A stretch of DNA of 64,000 bases from Fluviirhizobium alvei (lineage in GTDB: Bacteria > Pseudomonadota > Alphaproteobacteria > Rhizobiales > Rhizobiaceae). Shown one piece after another: positions 19,557 through 26,924 of the stretch (position 1 is its first letter; every line of letters starts with the position of its first letter). Where the stretch lies: assembly GCF_030551875.1 (NCBI RefSeq), contig NZ_JAUOZU010000012.1, positions 62,001 through 126,000 of the forward strand, read 5' to 3'. Both the position numbers and the translations under genes were made by a program. The notes under the pieces were generated by a model, which did not search any database, was not told the origin of the DNA, and saw only the letters and a program-made list of their open reading frames with translations.

Positions 19557-20912
19557 TCAGGCAGGACTGGGCTTCGACCGGCGAACAGGATTGGCCGGAA
19601 ACGCGAGCCTGACTTCGAGACCGCCGAGCGTCGATTTTCCGAAAGTCAGACTGCCGCCATAGGCTTCGGCAATATCGCGCGAGATGGCAAGTCCGAGGCC
19701 GGAACCGCCTTCCTCGCCATCGGCATGGACACCACGCTCTAAGATCGTCGCATAGGCGGATGCTTCGACGCCCGGCCCGTCATCGCCGACAAGCACGAGA
19801 ATCGTATCCCTGTCGCGTTCAGCGCGGATCGAAATCTCCGAACGCGCCCATTTGGTGGCATTGTCGAGAATATTACCGATCGCCTCGGCAAGATCGGCAG
19901 GATCGGCCTGGATGGACAGATTGCCATCGGTTTGCAGGCGCCAGGCAACCGCACGCGCTTCGGTGGCGGGTCTGAGCACATGAATGAGCTTGCCGATCAG
20001 CGATCCAAGATCGGTCGAGGCCATCTGTTCGACCCCGAGTCTTGCGGCCTGCAACTGACGGTCCGCACGCTGGCGAATGATTTCGACCTGCCGCAGCGCC
20101 ATATCGGCCGCCTCGGGCTCCATGCGTTCGGCCAGTTGCGAAAGCACGGTCAGCGGTGTCTTGAAGCCATGCGCGAGATCCGATGCCCGCGCTCGCGCCC
20201 GTTCCACCGCGGTTTCCCGCTCGGCCAGCAGCAGATTGATTTCCCCCACCAGCGGCCGGACTTCTGCCGGCCCCTCGTCACGGATGCCTGCGCTTTCACC
20301 AGCGCGGATACGCGCCACTTCCCGCCGCAGCCGCCCGAGCGGTGCGAGGCCGATCGCAGCCTGGATGAAGGCGGCGGCGGCCAGAACGAGCGCGGTGACG
20401 ATCAGCATGCGGGCAAGCTGGCCGTGGTAGGCCTGAAGGGCATTTTCGAGTTCGACAAGCGGAAAGGCCGTACGGATGACGAAGCTGTGGGCATCCTTGC
20501 CCTCGCCCAGCGATGATTTCTGCTCGAGAACCAGAATTTTGGCACCATCCGGGCCGGTGGCTTCGGTGAACAGGCCGGCACCATAGGATGAAGGCGGCCC
20601 GGTCGAAATGACCGTATCCCAGAGCGACCGCGAGCGTTCCGGCACCTGCCCCGCCGCCTCGAACTGCCAGTAGCGCCCGCTAGCCGGCAGCGACAGCCGG
20701 GGATCGGAAGGCGTCGAGGTGAGGACCAGCTTGCCATCCTTGACGACCACGCCGGCCGCGAGCGAATCCGAGAGCACCGTCATCTCTTCGCGATAGGAAC
20801 CGACGACATAATCAATGAACAGGCGGCTGAGAGAGGCCCAGACAGTCATCAGCGACAGTGCGATCGCCACAAAGGCACCGACGGCCAGGCGAAAGCGCAA
20901 GGACCTTATCAT
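19557..20912 (-). CDS. sensor histidine kinase, PhoQ-like
   Basis: This is a 451-residue membrane kinase. The first transmembrane helix is at about 10-30 and the second at about 165-190, enclosing a periplasmic sensor region of about 130 residues. A HAMP-like linker follows. The H-box LAHGFKTPLTVL has the PhoQ-type HxxKTPL form. The N-box NILDNATKWA and G-boxes VGDDGPGV and GSGLGLAIS complete the ATPase domain. It overlaps the response regulator gene by four bases (ATGA). The upstream PepSY gene belongs to the same transcript. A divalent-cation or membrane-stress signal is inferred from the PhoQ resemblance and the acidic neighbour proteins. Confidence 0.92.
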   Translation of the reverse strand: MIRSLRFRLAVGAFVAIALSLMTVWASLSRLFIDYVVGSYREEMTVLSDSLAAGVVVKDGKLVLTSTPSDPRLSLPASGRYWQFEAAGQVPERSRSLWDTVISTGPPSSYGAGLFTEATGPDGAKILVLEQKSSLGEGKDAHSFVIRTAFPLVELENALQAYHGQLARMLIVTALVLAAAAFIQAAIGLAPLGRLRREVARIRAGESAGIRDEGPAEVRPLVGEINLLLAERETAVERARARASDLAHGFKTPLTVLSQLAERMEPEAADMALRQVEIIRQRADRQLQAARLGVEQMASTDLGSLIGKLIHVLRPATEARAVAWRLQTDGNLSIQADPADLAEAIGNILDNATKWARSEISIRAERDRDTILVLVGDDGPGVEASAYATILERGVHADGEEGGSGLGLAISRDIAEAYGGSLTFGKSTLGGLEVRLAFPANPVRRSKPSPA

Positions 20913-21574
20913 GGCGCCTCGTCACGCAGGCAGTAGCCGAAACCGCGACGGTTTTCGATGGCCTCCGGCGCGGTCTTCTTGCGAAGCCGCGCAACCATGG
21001 CCTCGACGGCATTCTTGGCCGTGTCGTCATCGCGCCCTTGAACATGGGCCGCGAGATCGATGGCAGCGATCGTTTCGCCCTTATGGGCGGCAAGATGGGC
21101 AAGAAGCCGGTATTCCATCGGGCTGACTTCGACCGGACGCCCCTCATAGAGGACCCGTTTTGCCGCTTCATCGAGCGTGAAGCCTCCGGCCCTGATGACC
21201 GGGTTGGAACGGATGGCCGAGCGACGCAGGAGCGCGCGCAGGCGGGCAATCAGTTCCTCGGACCGGAAAGGCTTGGGCAGATAGTCATCAGCGCCGGCTT
21301 CAAAGCCGTCAACCCGTTCCATCCAGGAGCCGCGCGCCGTCAGAACCAGGACAGGCGTTTCAACGCCCGTGCGGCGCCAGCGCTTGAGAATGGAAAGACC
21401 ATCCATACCCGGCAGACCGAGATCGAGAATGATTGCGGAATAATCTCCTGTTTCGCCAAGCTCCCACACCTCCGGGCCGCTTGCTGCAATTTCGGCCAGG
21501 TAACCGGCTTCCTCGATTTGCCGCTTGAGAAGCGCTGCAATCGACTGATCGTCTTCCGCAAGAAGGATGCGCAT
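20909..21574 (-). CDS. OmpR/PhoP-family response regulator
   Basis: This 221-residue regulator has a receiver domain (RILLAEDDQSIAALL, phospho-acceptor Asp in IILDLGLPGMDG at about residue 51, Lys in YLPKPF) and a C-terminal winged helix (VEVSPMEYRLLAHLA). It resembles PhoP/QseB. It is coupled to the kinase gene and begins six bases after the stop of the PepSY gene, so the order on the minus strand is PepSY, regulator, kinase. Likely targets are this operon and the repeat-protein gene upstream, by position. Confidence 0.94.
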   Translation of the reverse strand: MRILLAEDDQSIAALLKRQIEEAGYLAEIAASGPEVWELGETGDYSAIILDLGLPGMDGLSILKRWRRTGVETPVLVLTARGSWMERVDGFEAGADDYLPKPFRSEELIARLRALLRRSAIRSNPVIRAGGFTLDEAAKRVLYEGRPVEVSPMEYRLLAHLAAHKGETIAAIDLAAHVQGRDDDTAKNAVEAMVARLRKKTAPEAIENRRGFGYCLRDEAP

Positions 21575-21580
21575 GATGTT

Positions 21581-22096
21581 TCAAAACCCCAGGAAAGACA
21601 CGAATCGACCCGTTCGGGCATCCAGGCGAACCGTACGGATGACGCCCTCCTTGCTGCGGATCTTCACCTGATAATAGGGACGGTTGAATGTGCGTGTCAG
21701 TTTGACATCGATGACCTTGCCGTCATGCTTGTGACTGACGATTTCCAGTGCCGACTTCAGCGGAATGATTGCGCCACGCTCTTTTGCGGCAAGCGCATCA
21801 TTCTGATCGAGCCCGTGACGGCCATTATCCTTGCCGCCATCATCGTCTCCCCCGTCATCATCGCCGCCACCGTCATCATCGCCGCCCTTGTCGTCGCCGC
21901 CATTGTCATCCCCTCCGTTGTCGTCACCGCCGTTATCATCTCCGCCGTTATCGTCACCCCCATTGTCGTCACCGCCGTTGTCATCACCGCCATGACCATC
22001 GCTATCGCCGCCATCGCGTGCATAGACGGAGGCCGGCACTGCGTTAACCAGGGCCGTCAACAGCATCAGCTGCAGAAGCAGGCGCCGCGTTGTCAT
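21581..22096 (-). CDS. exported PepSY-domain protein with (GGDDN)n acidic repeat
   Basis: This is a 171-residue protein. The ATG at 22096 follows GAGGAAGAA and gives a signal peptide (MTTRRLLLQLMLLTALVNAV, cleavage near VYA-RD). Residues 28-90 are an almost pure Gly/Asp/Asn tract: six GGDDN units, then GGDDK, GGDDD and related degenerate units. The last 80 residues form a PepSY-like domain (AIIPLKSALEIVSHKHDGKVIDVKL and ending in the RLDARTGRFV strand). PepSY domains occur in periplasmic inhibitors and sensors. The acidic tract could bind divalent cations, but this is inference. It is the first gene of the two-component operon. Confidence 0.8.
   Translation of the reverse strand: MTTRRLLLQLMLLTALVNAVPASVYARDGGDSDGHGGDDNGGDDNGGDDNGGDDNGGDDNGGDDNGGDDKGGDDDGGGDDDGGDDDGGKDNGRHGLDQNDALAAKERGAIIPLKSALEIVSHKHDGKVIDVKLTRTFNRPYYQVKIRSKEGVIRTVRLDARTGRFVSFLGF
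21835..22005. repeat. 15-base tandem repeat array encoding GGDDN units
   Basis: About eleven 15-base units with third-position variation lie within the PepSY gene, each coding for Gly-Gly-Asp-Asp-Asn or a close variant. The array is in frame and could vary in copy number without breaking the gene. Confidence 0.8.
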
Positions 22097-22169
22097 TTCT
22101 TCCTCACTCCGGAAACAGATCTTCCAACAGTAGATCCGACATACCGATCCGTCCATGGCAAAAGGAAGA

Positions 22170-22193
22170 GGCTCGCCTTGGGGAAGGCGAGCC
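22170..22193 (-). terminator. hairpin terminator after the repeat-protein gene
   Basis: GGCTCGCCTT pairs with AAGGCGAGCC around a 4-base loop. On the minus strand it is followed by the pyrimidine-rich TCTTCCTTTT. It separates the repeat-protein gene from the PepSY operon. Confidence 0.6.
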
Positions 22194-22283
22194 CCCGGTC
22201 CTTTGAAATCCGGGCGGCGGCGATGGATTTTAAAGGACCTTACCGATCAAACCGGATGGGGAATCCGGCGTGATCGCAGTCCT

Positions 22284-22775
22284 TCAGCCACCATTGCGGC
22301 TCTTGTTACGGTTCTGGTGGGTGCCATGGTCGTCATCGAGATCATGGCTGGAATCATCGTCCTGACCATTGTCGTCGGAACCATCGTCATCCTGGCCATT
22401 ATCGTCCGACCCATCGTCGTCCTGGCCATTGTCGTCCTGGCCATTGTCGTCATCATTCATGTCGTCGTCGCTATCGTCGAACTCGTCATGAAAGGAATCG
22501 TTGTCGTCGTCCTCGTTGTCGTCCTTCGCATTCTTCGGGTTGCGGCTCTTGTTCTTGCCATTCTTGCCGCCCTTGTCGTCCTTGCCGGCATGTTTGCCTT
22601 CGTGCTTGCCACCATGCTTGCCATCGTGCTTGCCGCCACTATGGGCTTCGCGGGCAGCCGCCGAGGTGCCGTTATCGAGCCCGAGCGGCATCATTGGCTG
22701 CGAAACAAGCCATGCGAAGGCGACCGTGGATGCCAGGATGGCGCGGCGGGCAGCGGCAGTCAGATTCAACGTCAT
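22284..22775 (-). CDS. exported His/Lys-rich and Asp-rich repeat protein of unknown function
   Basis: This is a 163-residue protein with a signal-peptide-like N-terminus (AAARRAILASTVAFAWLV, possible cleavage after SAAA). Residues 45-75 contain GKHDGKHGGKHEGKHAGK, a His/Lys/Gly repeat. Residues 83-150 are strongly acidic, with alternating DDNGQ and DDDGS units. No fold is recognisable; it is probably disordered in the periplasm or outside the cell. The two halves look like separate metal-binding tracts, His for transition metals and Asp for Ca/Mg, but this is inference. The gene has its own upstream region and a downstream hairpin, and sits next to a PhoPQ-like system. Codon choice is normal for the window, so the frame is real. 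Confidence 0.65.
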   Translation of the reverse strand: MTLNLTAAARRAILASTVAFAWLVSQPMMPLGLDNGTSAAAREAHSGGKHDGKHGGKHEGKHAGKDDKGGKNGKNKSRNPKNAKDDNEDDDNDSFHDEFDDSDDDMNDDDNGQDDNGQDDDGSDDNGQDDDGSDDNGQDDDSSHDLDDDHGTHQNRNKSRNGG

Positions 22776-22872
22776 ATCAAGATCTCCATGTTGTGACCGG
22801 TGCGCTCAGGCTTCCGATCCATCCCTCCAAGGCCGATGTCCTTCGACCGTGAAATGGAGATTGACACAGGTC

Positions 22873-22904
22873 TGCTGACAGACAGCTGAGCCGCCCTGTC
22901 AGCA
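22873..22904. promoter_or_regulatory. inverted repeat upstream of the repeat-protein gene
   Basis: TGCTGACAG and CTGTCAGCA form a perfect 9-base inverted repeat with a 14-base spacer, about 100 bases upstream of the repeat-protein start. It is a candidate operator, perhaps for the neighbouring response regulator. Confidence 0.4.
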
Positions 22905-22916
22905 AGCAATCAGCAA

Positions 22917-22950
22917 AGAAAAACCGCCCGGAGCAGGCTCACGGGCGGTT
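22917..22950 (-). terminator. terminator downstream of infC
   Basis: On the minus strand AACCGCCCG pairs with CGGGCGGTT and is followed by TTTCTTT. It ends the infC transcript about 25 bases after its stop codon. Confidence 0.85.
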
Positions 22951-22975
22951 GCAAAAACATCGGTCAGGCTGCCGT

Positions 22976-23512
22976 TCACTTCGGCGCCAGCACCATCATC
23001 ATCTGGCGGCCTTCGAGCTTCGGTTCGGCTTCCACCTTGGCGATTGCCTGGGTATCTTCCTTCACCTGAAGCAAAAGCTTCATGCCAAGTTCCATATGCG
23101 CCATTTCACGACCGCGGAACTTGAGCGTGACCTTGACCTTGTCGCCTTCCTCGAAGAAGCGCTGAATCGCCTTCATCTTCACCTCATAATCATGGGTGTC
23201 GATGTTCGGACGCATCTTGATCTCCTTGATCTCGATGATCTTCTGCTTCTTGCGGGCTTCGGCCGCTTTCTTCTGGGTCTGATACTTCAGCTTGCCGAGG
23301 TCGAGGATCTTGCAGACGGGCGGCTCGGTGTTCGGCGAAATCTCAACGAGGTCGAGACCCGCTTCCTCAGCCATGGCCAATGCCTGATCGGTCGGCACGA
23401 TGCCCAGGTTCTGGCCTTCTGCGTTAATCAGCTGAATGCGCGGAATGCGGATTTCCCGGTTGGAACGCGGGCCGTCCCTGGTCGGGCCTTCTGCCTTGAA
23501 AGGTCTGCGAAT
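22976..23512 (-). CDS. infC: translation initiation factor IF-3, AUU start
   Basis: This is a 178-residue IF-3, which keeps 30S subunits free and checks start-codon pairing. Reading upstream of the first GTG, the frame stays open for 38 codons with typical IF-3 residues ([20 protein letters not shown], then [18 protein letters not shown]). It begins at ATT (23512-23510), preceded by TAGGAGAATACGACC. An in-frame TAG lies five codons upstream, and no ATG, GTG or TTG lies between. ATT is the known infC start codon, through which IF-3 limits its own synthesis. It ends at a terminator; rpmI is not adjacent. Confidence 0.97.
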   Translation of the reverse strand: MRRPFKAEGPTRDGPRSNREIRIPRIQLINAEGQNLGIVPTDQALAMAEEAGLDLVEISPNTEPPVCKILDLGKLKYQTQKKAAEARKKQKIIEIKEIKMRPNIDTHDYEVKMKAIQRFFEEGDKVKVTLKFRGREMAHMELGMKLLLQVKEDTQAIAKVEAEPKLEGRQMMMVLAPK

Positions 23513-23697
23513 GGTCGTATTCTCCTAGTGGTTTACAAACGGGGTTCTATCTGCCATCAGCGCCATGCGAAAGCAATCGCCGATTGGCCGGGTGCGAAGT
23601 ATTAGCACGGATTTTTCGACAAATCATCATCGGAAATCTCGATATAGGACCGGCTTGGCGGCGATTCCAGACCATTGTTCAAGGCGGAGACCAGGAG

Positions 23698-24486
23698 ATG
23701 ATGCATATCGATGTCGGTCAGGAACCCAACCTGCGGCAGATTGCCGTCATCGAGAGCGAGGCGCCGGCGGGTGATCTCAGCCTCGTCTGGCTGGGCGGCT
23801 ATCGATCGGACATGAGCGGAACCAAGGCGGTCGAGCTCGAAGCCCATGCAGCCAGGCAGGGCCTGCATTGCCTGCGCTTCGACTATTCGGGGCATGGCGC
23901 TTCTTCCGGGCATTATACCGATGGCACGATTTCGCAATGGCTCGAAGAAGCGCTCGCCGTCATTACCCGTTTCGGGCGCAAGCGCCTCATCCTGGTCGGC
24001 TCGTCGATGGGCGGCTGGATCGCGCTGCGGCTTGCTGAAATCCTGAAGGGCACGAATGATCGAAAGCTCGCCGGAATGGTGCTGATCGCGCCTGCGCCGG
24101 ATTTTACAGCGGCGCTGATCGAACCGAACCTGACCGACAGGGAACGGCAATCGCTGGCAGACAATGGCTATTTCGAAGAGCCTTCAGAATATTCGAACGA
24201 ACCCAATCGCTTTACCCGCGCCCTGATCGAGGATGGTCGCAGGAACCTCACCATGACGGGCCTGATTGAACCCGGTTGCCCGGTTCATATTCTGCAGGGC
24301 ATGGCGGATCCGGATGTTCCCTTCCAGCATGCCCTCAAAATCATGGAGAAAATCGTCGCAGACGATGCGATCCTGACGCTGATACGCGACGGCGATCACC
24401 GCCTCTCAAGGCCGCAGGATATCGAGCGGATGCTGAGCGCCGTCGATGGAATTGTGACGCACGCACAATCGCCAGACACAATTTAA
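23698..24486 (+). CDS. alpha/beta hydrolase
   Basis: This is a 262-residue serine hydrolase. The strand-loop FDYSGHGASSG, the nucleophile elbow VGSSMGGWIALRL (about residue 100) and the late His in IRDGDHRLSRPQD are in the proper order for a catalytic triad. It resembles ABHD10-type acyl-protein or acyl-CoA thioesterases and rhizobial homologues commonly found beside infC. The start is one of two adjacent ATGs (23698 or 23701) after GGCGGAGACCAGGAG; longer frames lack family similarity. It is divergent from infC. The substrate is unknown. Confidence 0.85.
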   Translation: MMHIDVGQEPNLRQIAVIESEAPAGDLSLVWLGGYRSDMSGTKAVELEAHAARQGLHCLRFDYSGHGASSGHYTDGTISQWLEEALAVITRFGRKRLILVGSSMGGWIALRLAEILKGTNDRKLAGMVLIAPAPDFTAALIEPNLTDRERQSLADNGYFEEPSEYSNEPNRFTRALIEDGRRNLTMTGLIEPGCPVHILQGMADPDVPFQHALKIMEKIVADDAILTLIRDGDHRLSRPQDIERMLSAVDGIVTHAQSPDTI

Positions 24487-24565
24487 CCATATTCAGGAAC
24501 AGTCGAGGTTAACGGTTCCTTAACGATTGACTTGCCCCCGGGAAAGCTCTTTAACTTCTTGTTAA
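24483..24565. promoter_or_regulatory. three CtrA-like binding sites
   Basis: TTAACCAT is at 24483-24490, TTAACGGTTCCTTAAC (the TTAA-N7-TTAAC consensus) at 24509-24524, and TTAACTTCTTGTTAAG (TTAA-N7-TTAA) at 24551-24566. All lie within 100 bases upstream of the BTLCP start. CtrA is the cell-cycle master regulator of alphaproteobacteria; binding here is predicted, not shown. Confidence 0.65.
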
Positions 24566-24583
24566 GAATTGCAAGGGTTGGGC

Positions 24584-25189
24584 ATGATGTCGGGACGAAT
24601 GAACAAGGCCGCAGCGGTGGCGTTGATCGTATTTGCAGGGTGGATGGGCCCTGCAAATGCTGCATCCCGTTTCATGCAGACAGGTGCCGTAACCTCGCAG
24701 CCAATCGGCCATTACGAGTTCTGCGAGCTGCATCGCGACGAATGCTCGGTCCGCTCCACCAATACGGCTGCGCCGAAGCTCACCGACTATGGCTGGAACG
24801 TCGTGCGCGAGGTCAATGCGCGCATCAACGCCGAAATCATGCCGGTGACCGACATGGAGATCTACGGCCGCGATGAAGTCTGGGCTTATCCGACCGATGC
24901 CGGCGACTGCGAGGACTTCGTGCTTCTCAAGCGCAAGGAACTGATGGAGCGCGGATTTTCAGCCTCGTCCCTGCTGATCACCGTTGTGCGCAAGCCGGAT
25001 GGCGAAGGCCATGCCGTGCTCACGCTCCGGACCTCCGAAGGCGACTTCATCCTCGACAATCTCGAAAACGAAGTGAAGCTCTGGAACGAGACACCCTACC
25101 GCTATCTGAAGCGCCAGGCTGCCTTCAACAGCGGCCGCTGGGTGACGATCGAAAATGCCGACGAACTGCTGGTCGGTTCGGTCGACTGA
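24584..25189 (+). CDS. bacterial transglutaminase-like cysteine peptidase (BTLCP)
   Basis: This is a 201-residue exported protein with a signal peptide (AAAVALIVFAGWMGPANAA). The papain/transglutaminase triad is visible: Cys109 in DAGDCEDFVLLKR, His143 in EGHAVLTL and Asp158 in FILDNL. The family (formerly DUF920) includes LapG-like periplasmic proteases; those cleave adhesins under c-di-GMP control, but here no LapD partner is adjacent. Rhizobial BTLCPs of this size are common and mostly uncharacterised. Two diguanylate cyclases elsewhere in the window make a c-di-GMP link possible but unproven. The start could be 24584 or 24599. Three CtrA-like boxes precede it, suggesting cell-cycle-timed expression. 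Confidence 0.9.
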   Translation: MMSGRMNKAAAVALIVFAGWMGPANAASRFMQTGAVTSQPIGHYEFCELHRDECSVRSTNTAAPKLTDYGWNVVREVNARINAEIMPVTDMEIYGRDEVWAYPTDAGDCEDFVLLKRKELMERGFSASSLLITVVRKPDGEGHAVLTLRTSEGDFILDNLENEVKLWNETPYRYLKRQAAFNSGRWVTIENADELLVGSVD

Positions 25190-25224
25190 TCCTCAAGACA
25201 TTCCGGCGCCCGACCGGGGTTATG

Positions 25225-25249
25225 AAATGGGGCCGTTTGGCCCCATTTT
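25225..25249. terminator. bidirectional terminator between BTLCP and mbfA
   Basis: AAATGGGGCC pairs with GGCCCCATTTT around a GTTT loop. T-rich ends on both strands serve the convergent genes. Confidence 0.85.
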
Positions 25250-25254
25250 CGCAT

Positions 25255-26238
25255 TCAGGCATTGCCGATCAGGATGCCGGCAGCGAGAACCAGCGCCCCA
25301 CCGAGCACGACCTGCAGAACGGCCCGGAAGAAGGGTGTTTCCATATATTTGTTCTGGATGAAGGCAATGGCCCAGAGTTCCACAAACACAACGGCAATCG
25401 CGAGCGCGGTTGCGGTCACGAAGTCCGGAATGAGGTAGGGCAAGGCATGGCCGAGACCGCCGACGGCCGTCATGAGGCCGGAAGCCAGACCGCGCTTGAG
25501 GGGTGATCCACGTCCGGAGATCACGCCATCATCATGGGCCGCTTCGGTAAAGCCCATCGAAATGCCGGCACCGACCGAGGCGGACAGGCCGACGAGAAAG
25601 GTCTGCATCGTATCGCCGGTCGCAAAGGCAGCCGCGAAGATCGGCGCGAGCGTGGAGACGGAGCCGTCCATCAGGCCTGCGAGACCCGGCTGGACCCAGG
25701 TCAGCACGAATTGACGATGGGCCGTTTGATCTTCCTCGCGTCGAACATCATCCGGCGTATGGATTTCTCCCAGCCGGCGGGCGAGGTTCTCATGGCCTTT
25801 TTCAGCCAGGGCGAGATCACCAAGAAGTTTGCGGGTCGAGGCATCCGTCGTGCGTGATGCCGCATTCTGATAGAAGCGTTCGGCGGCGGCTTCCATGGCC
25901 TGCGCCTGTTCGCGCGCTTCGGAAATCGGAATTTCGCGGATCAGCCAGTCCGGCTTGCGTTCGGGAAATTCACGCACATGTTCGCGTCGAACCAGAGGGA
26001 TGCGCGGGCCGAATCTCTCGACATGAAGGTCGATCAGCATCTGGCGATGATGGCTTTCCTCTTCCGCCATCTCCTCGAAAACCTTGGCGGAATTCGGATA
26101 GCTCGCCCGCAGCGCATCGGCATAGGCCATGTAGATGCGCCCGTCATCTTCCTCGTTGGAAATTGCCAGAGCAAGGACTTCCTGCTCGGAGAGCGAGGAA
26201 AGGGAACGTTTCGAACTGCCGAACAACCGAGTGAGCAT
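25255..26238 (-). CDS. mbfA: MbfA iron exporter (ferritin-like + VIT1 domains)
   Basis: This is a 327-residue fusion. The N-terminal half (residues 15-165) is a rubrerythrin/ferritin-like di-iron domain with Glu/His motifs such as EMAEEESHHRQML. The C-terminal half is a VIT1/CCC1-type transporter with about five membrane helices (SVSTLAPIFAAAFATGDT and VGLSASVGAGISMGFTEAAHDDG). MbfA of Agrobacterium and Bradyrhizobium exports iron from the cytoplasm and protects against iron and peroxide stress. In those relatives it is repressed by Irr at low iron. A perfect Irr-type palindrome lies 12 bases upstream of the ATG here, supporting the same control. Confidence 0.93.
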   Translation of the reverse strand: MLTRLFGSSKRSLSSLSEQEVLALAISNEEDDGRIYMAYADALRASYPNSAKVFEEMAEEESHHRQMLIDLHVERFGPRIPLVRREHVREFPERKPDWLIREIPISEAREQAQAMEAAAERFYQNAASRTTDASTRKLLGDLALAEKGHENLARRLGEIHTPDDVRREEDQTAHRQFVLTWVQPGLAGLMDGSVSTLAPIFAAAFATGDTMQTFLVGLSASVGAGISMGFTEAAHDDGVISGRGSPLKRGLASGLMTAVGGLGHALPYLIPDFVTATALAIAVVFVELWAIAFIQNKYMETPFFRAVLQVVLGGALVLAAGILIGNA

Positions 26239-26250
26239 GGGGCGCCTCTT

Positions 26251-26267
26251 TTTAGAATAATTCTAAA
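26251..26267. promoter_or_regulatory. Irr/ICE-type operator of mbfA
   Basis: TTTAGAATAATTCTAAA is a perfect 7-3-7 palindrome of the iron-control-element type bound by Irr. It ends 12 bases before the mbfA start, overlapping the expected promoter or leader, as fits a repressor. Confidence 0.82.
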
Positions 26268-26306
26268 TACTGGCATCCCTCTGTCGGGTCAAGCCACGAG
26301 ACGACG

Positions 26307-26336
26307 AAAGGCCGGCGCGTTGCCGCGCCGGCCTTT
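26307..26336 (-). terminator. strong hairpin terminator
   Basis: A 13-base-pair stem (AAAGGCCGGCGCG with CGCGCCGGCCTTT, TTGC loop) lies directly downstream of the minus-strand secreted-protein gene. It also insulates the mbfA operator. Confidence 0.85.
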
Positions 26337-26358
26337 CGAACACAATCAACCGAATGGA

Positions 26359-26727
26359 CTACTCGACGAGATCGATCGTCTCGGTCTTGCCGCCTTCGCA
26401 GGTGTAGCAGCAATCGGTGCAGCTCTGCTGGTTGTCCGGGCCGACGCCCCAATAGGTTTCGCGATCACCCGAGATCCAGGCGCCATAGCAGATCTTTTCA
26501 CCGGATTCGCACGAAAGCGGAATTTCCTTGGTTTCGCCGTCATCGAACAGATAGATTTCGCCACCGCCCGGCCAGACATGGTTGCGATCCTGGCTGTAAA
26601 GCTCAACCTCGACCGCATTCGGGTGGCTATTGCGGATCGAGAAGGTAACTTCGTCGGCCTGAACGAAGGAGGTGCCCGCAGCAACGAGCGACAGGGCGAG
26701 AAGGCCCAGCGACAGCAGCTTTTTCAT
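26359..26727 (-). CDS. small exported cysteine-rich protein of unknown function
   Basis: This is a 122-residue protein starting at 26727 with a signal peptide (MKKLLSLGLLALSLVAAG, cleavage near VQA-DE). The mature part is about 98 residues, acidic, with six Cys: two in LSCESGEKICYG and four packed as CTDCCYTC near the C-terminus. The even number and export suggest disulphides, though a metal site in the CxxCCxxC cluster is possible. The N-terminal segment (TFSIRNSHPNAVEVELYSQD) looks like a beta-sandwich. A longer in-frame reading adds 59 residues without family character and is rejected. Function is unknown. Confidence 0.75.
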   Translation of the reverse strand: MKKLLSLGLLALSLVAAGTSFVQADEVTFSIRNSHPNAVEVELYSQDRNHVWPGGGEIYLFDDGETKEIPLSCESGEKICYGAWISGDRETYWGVGPDNQQSCTDCCYTCEGGKTETIDLVE

Positions 26728-26924
26728 GAAATCATTGTCCCCACAATACGTTGGCGGCGCGCCAACGGAACGGATTGTTACCATGGCCGAATTTTTTCGA
26801 CTACTGGATTGTTGACCGGAATGAAAATTTTGTCGTCCGCAATTGGGGCGCCCCATTCCGTTGCTACAGCCTTGACAAGGGCCGCCAGCGGGATCAGTGA
26901 ACATGTAAACTATCGAGGGTCACC

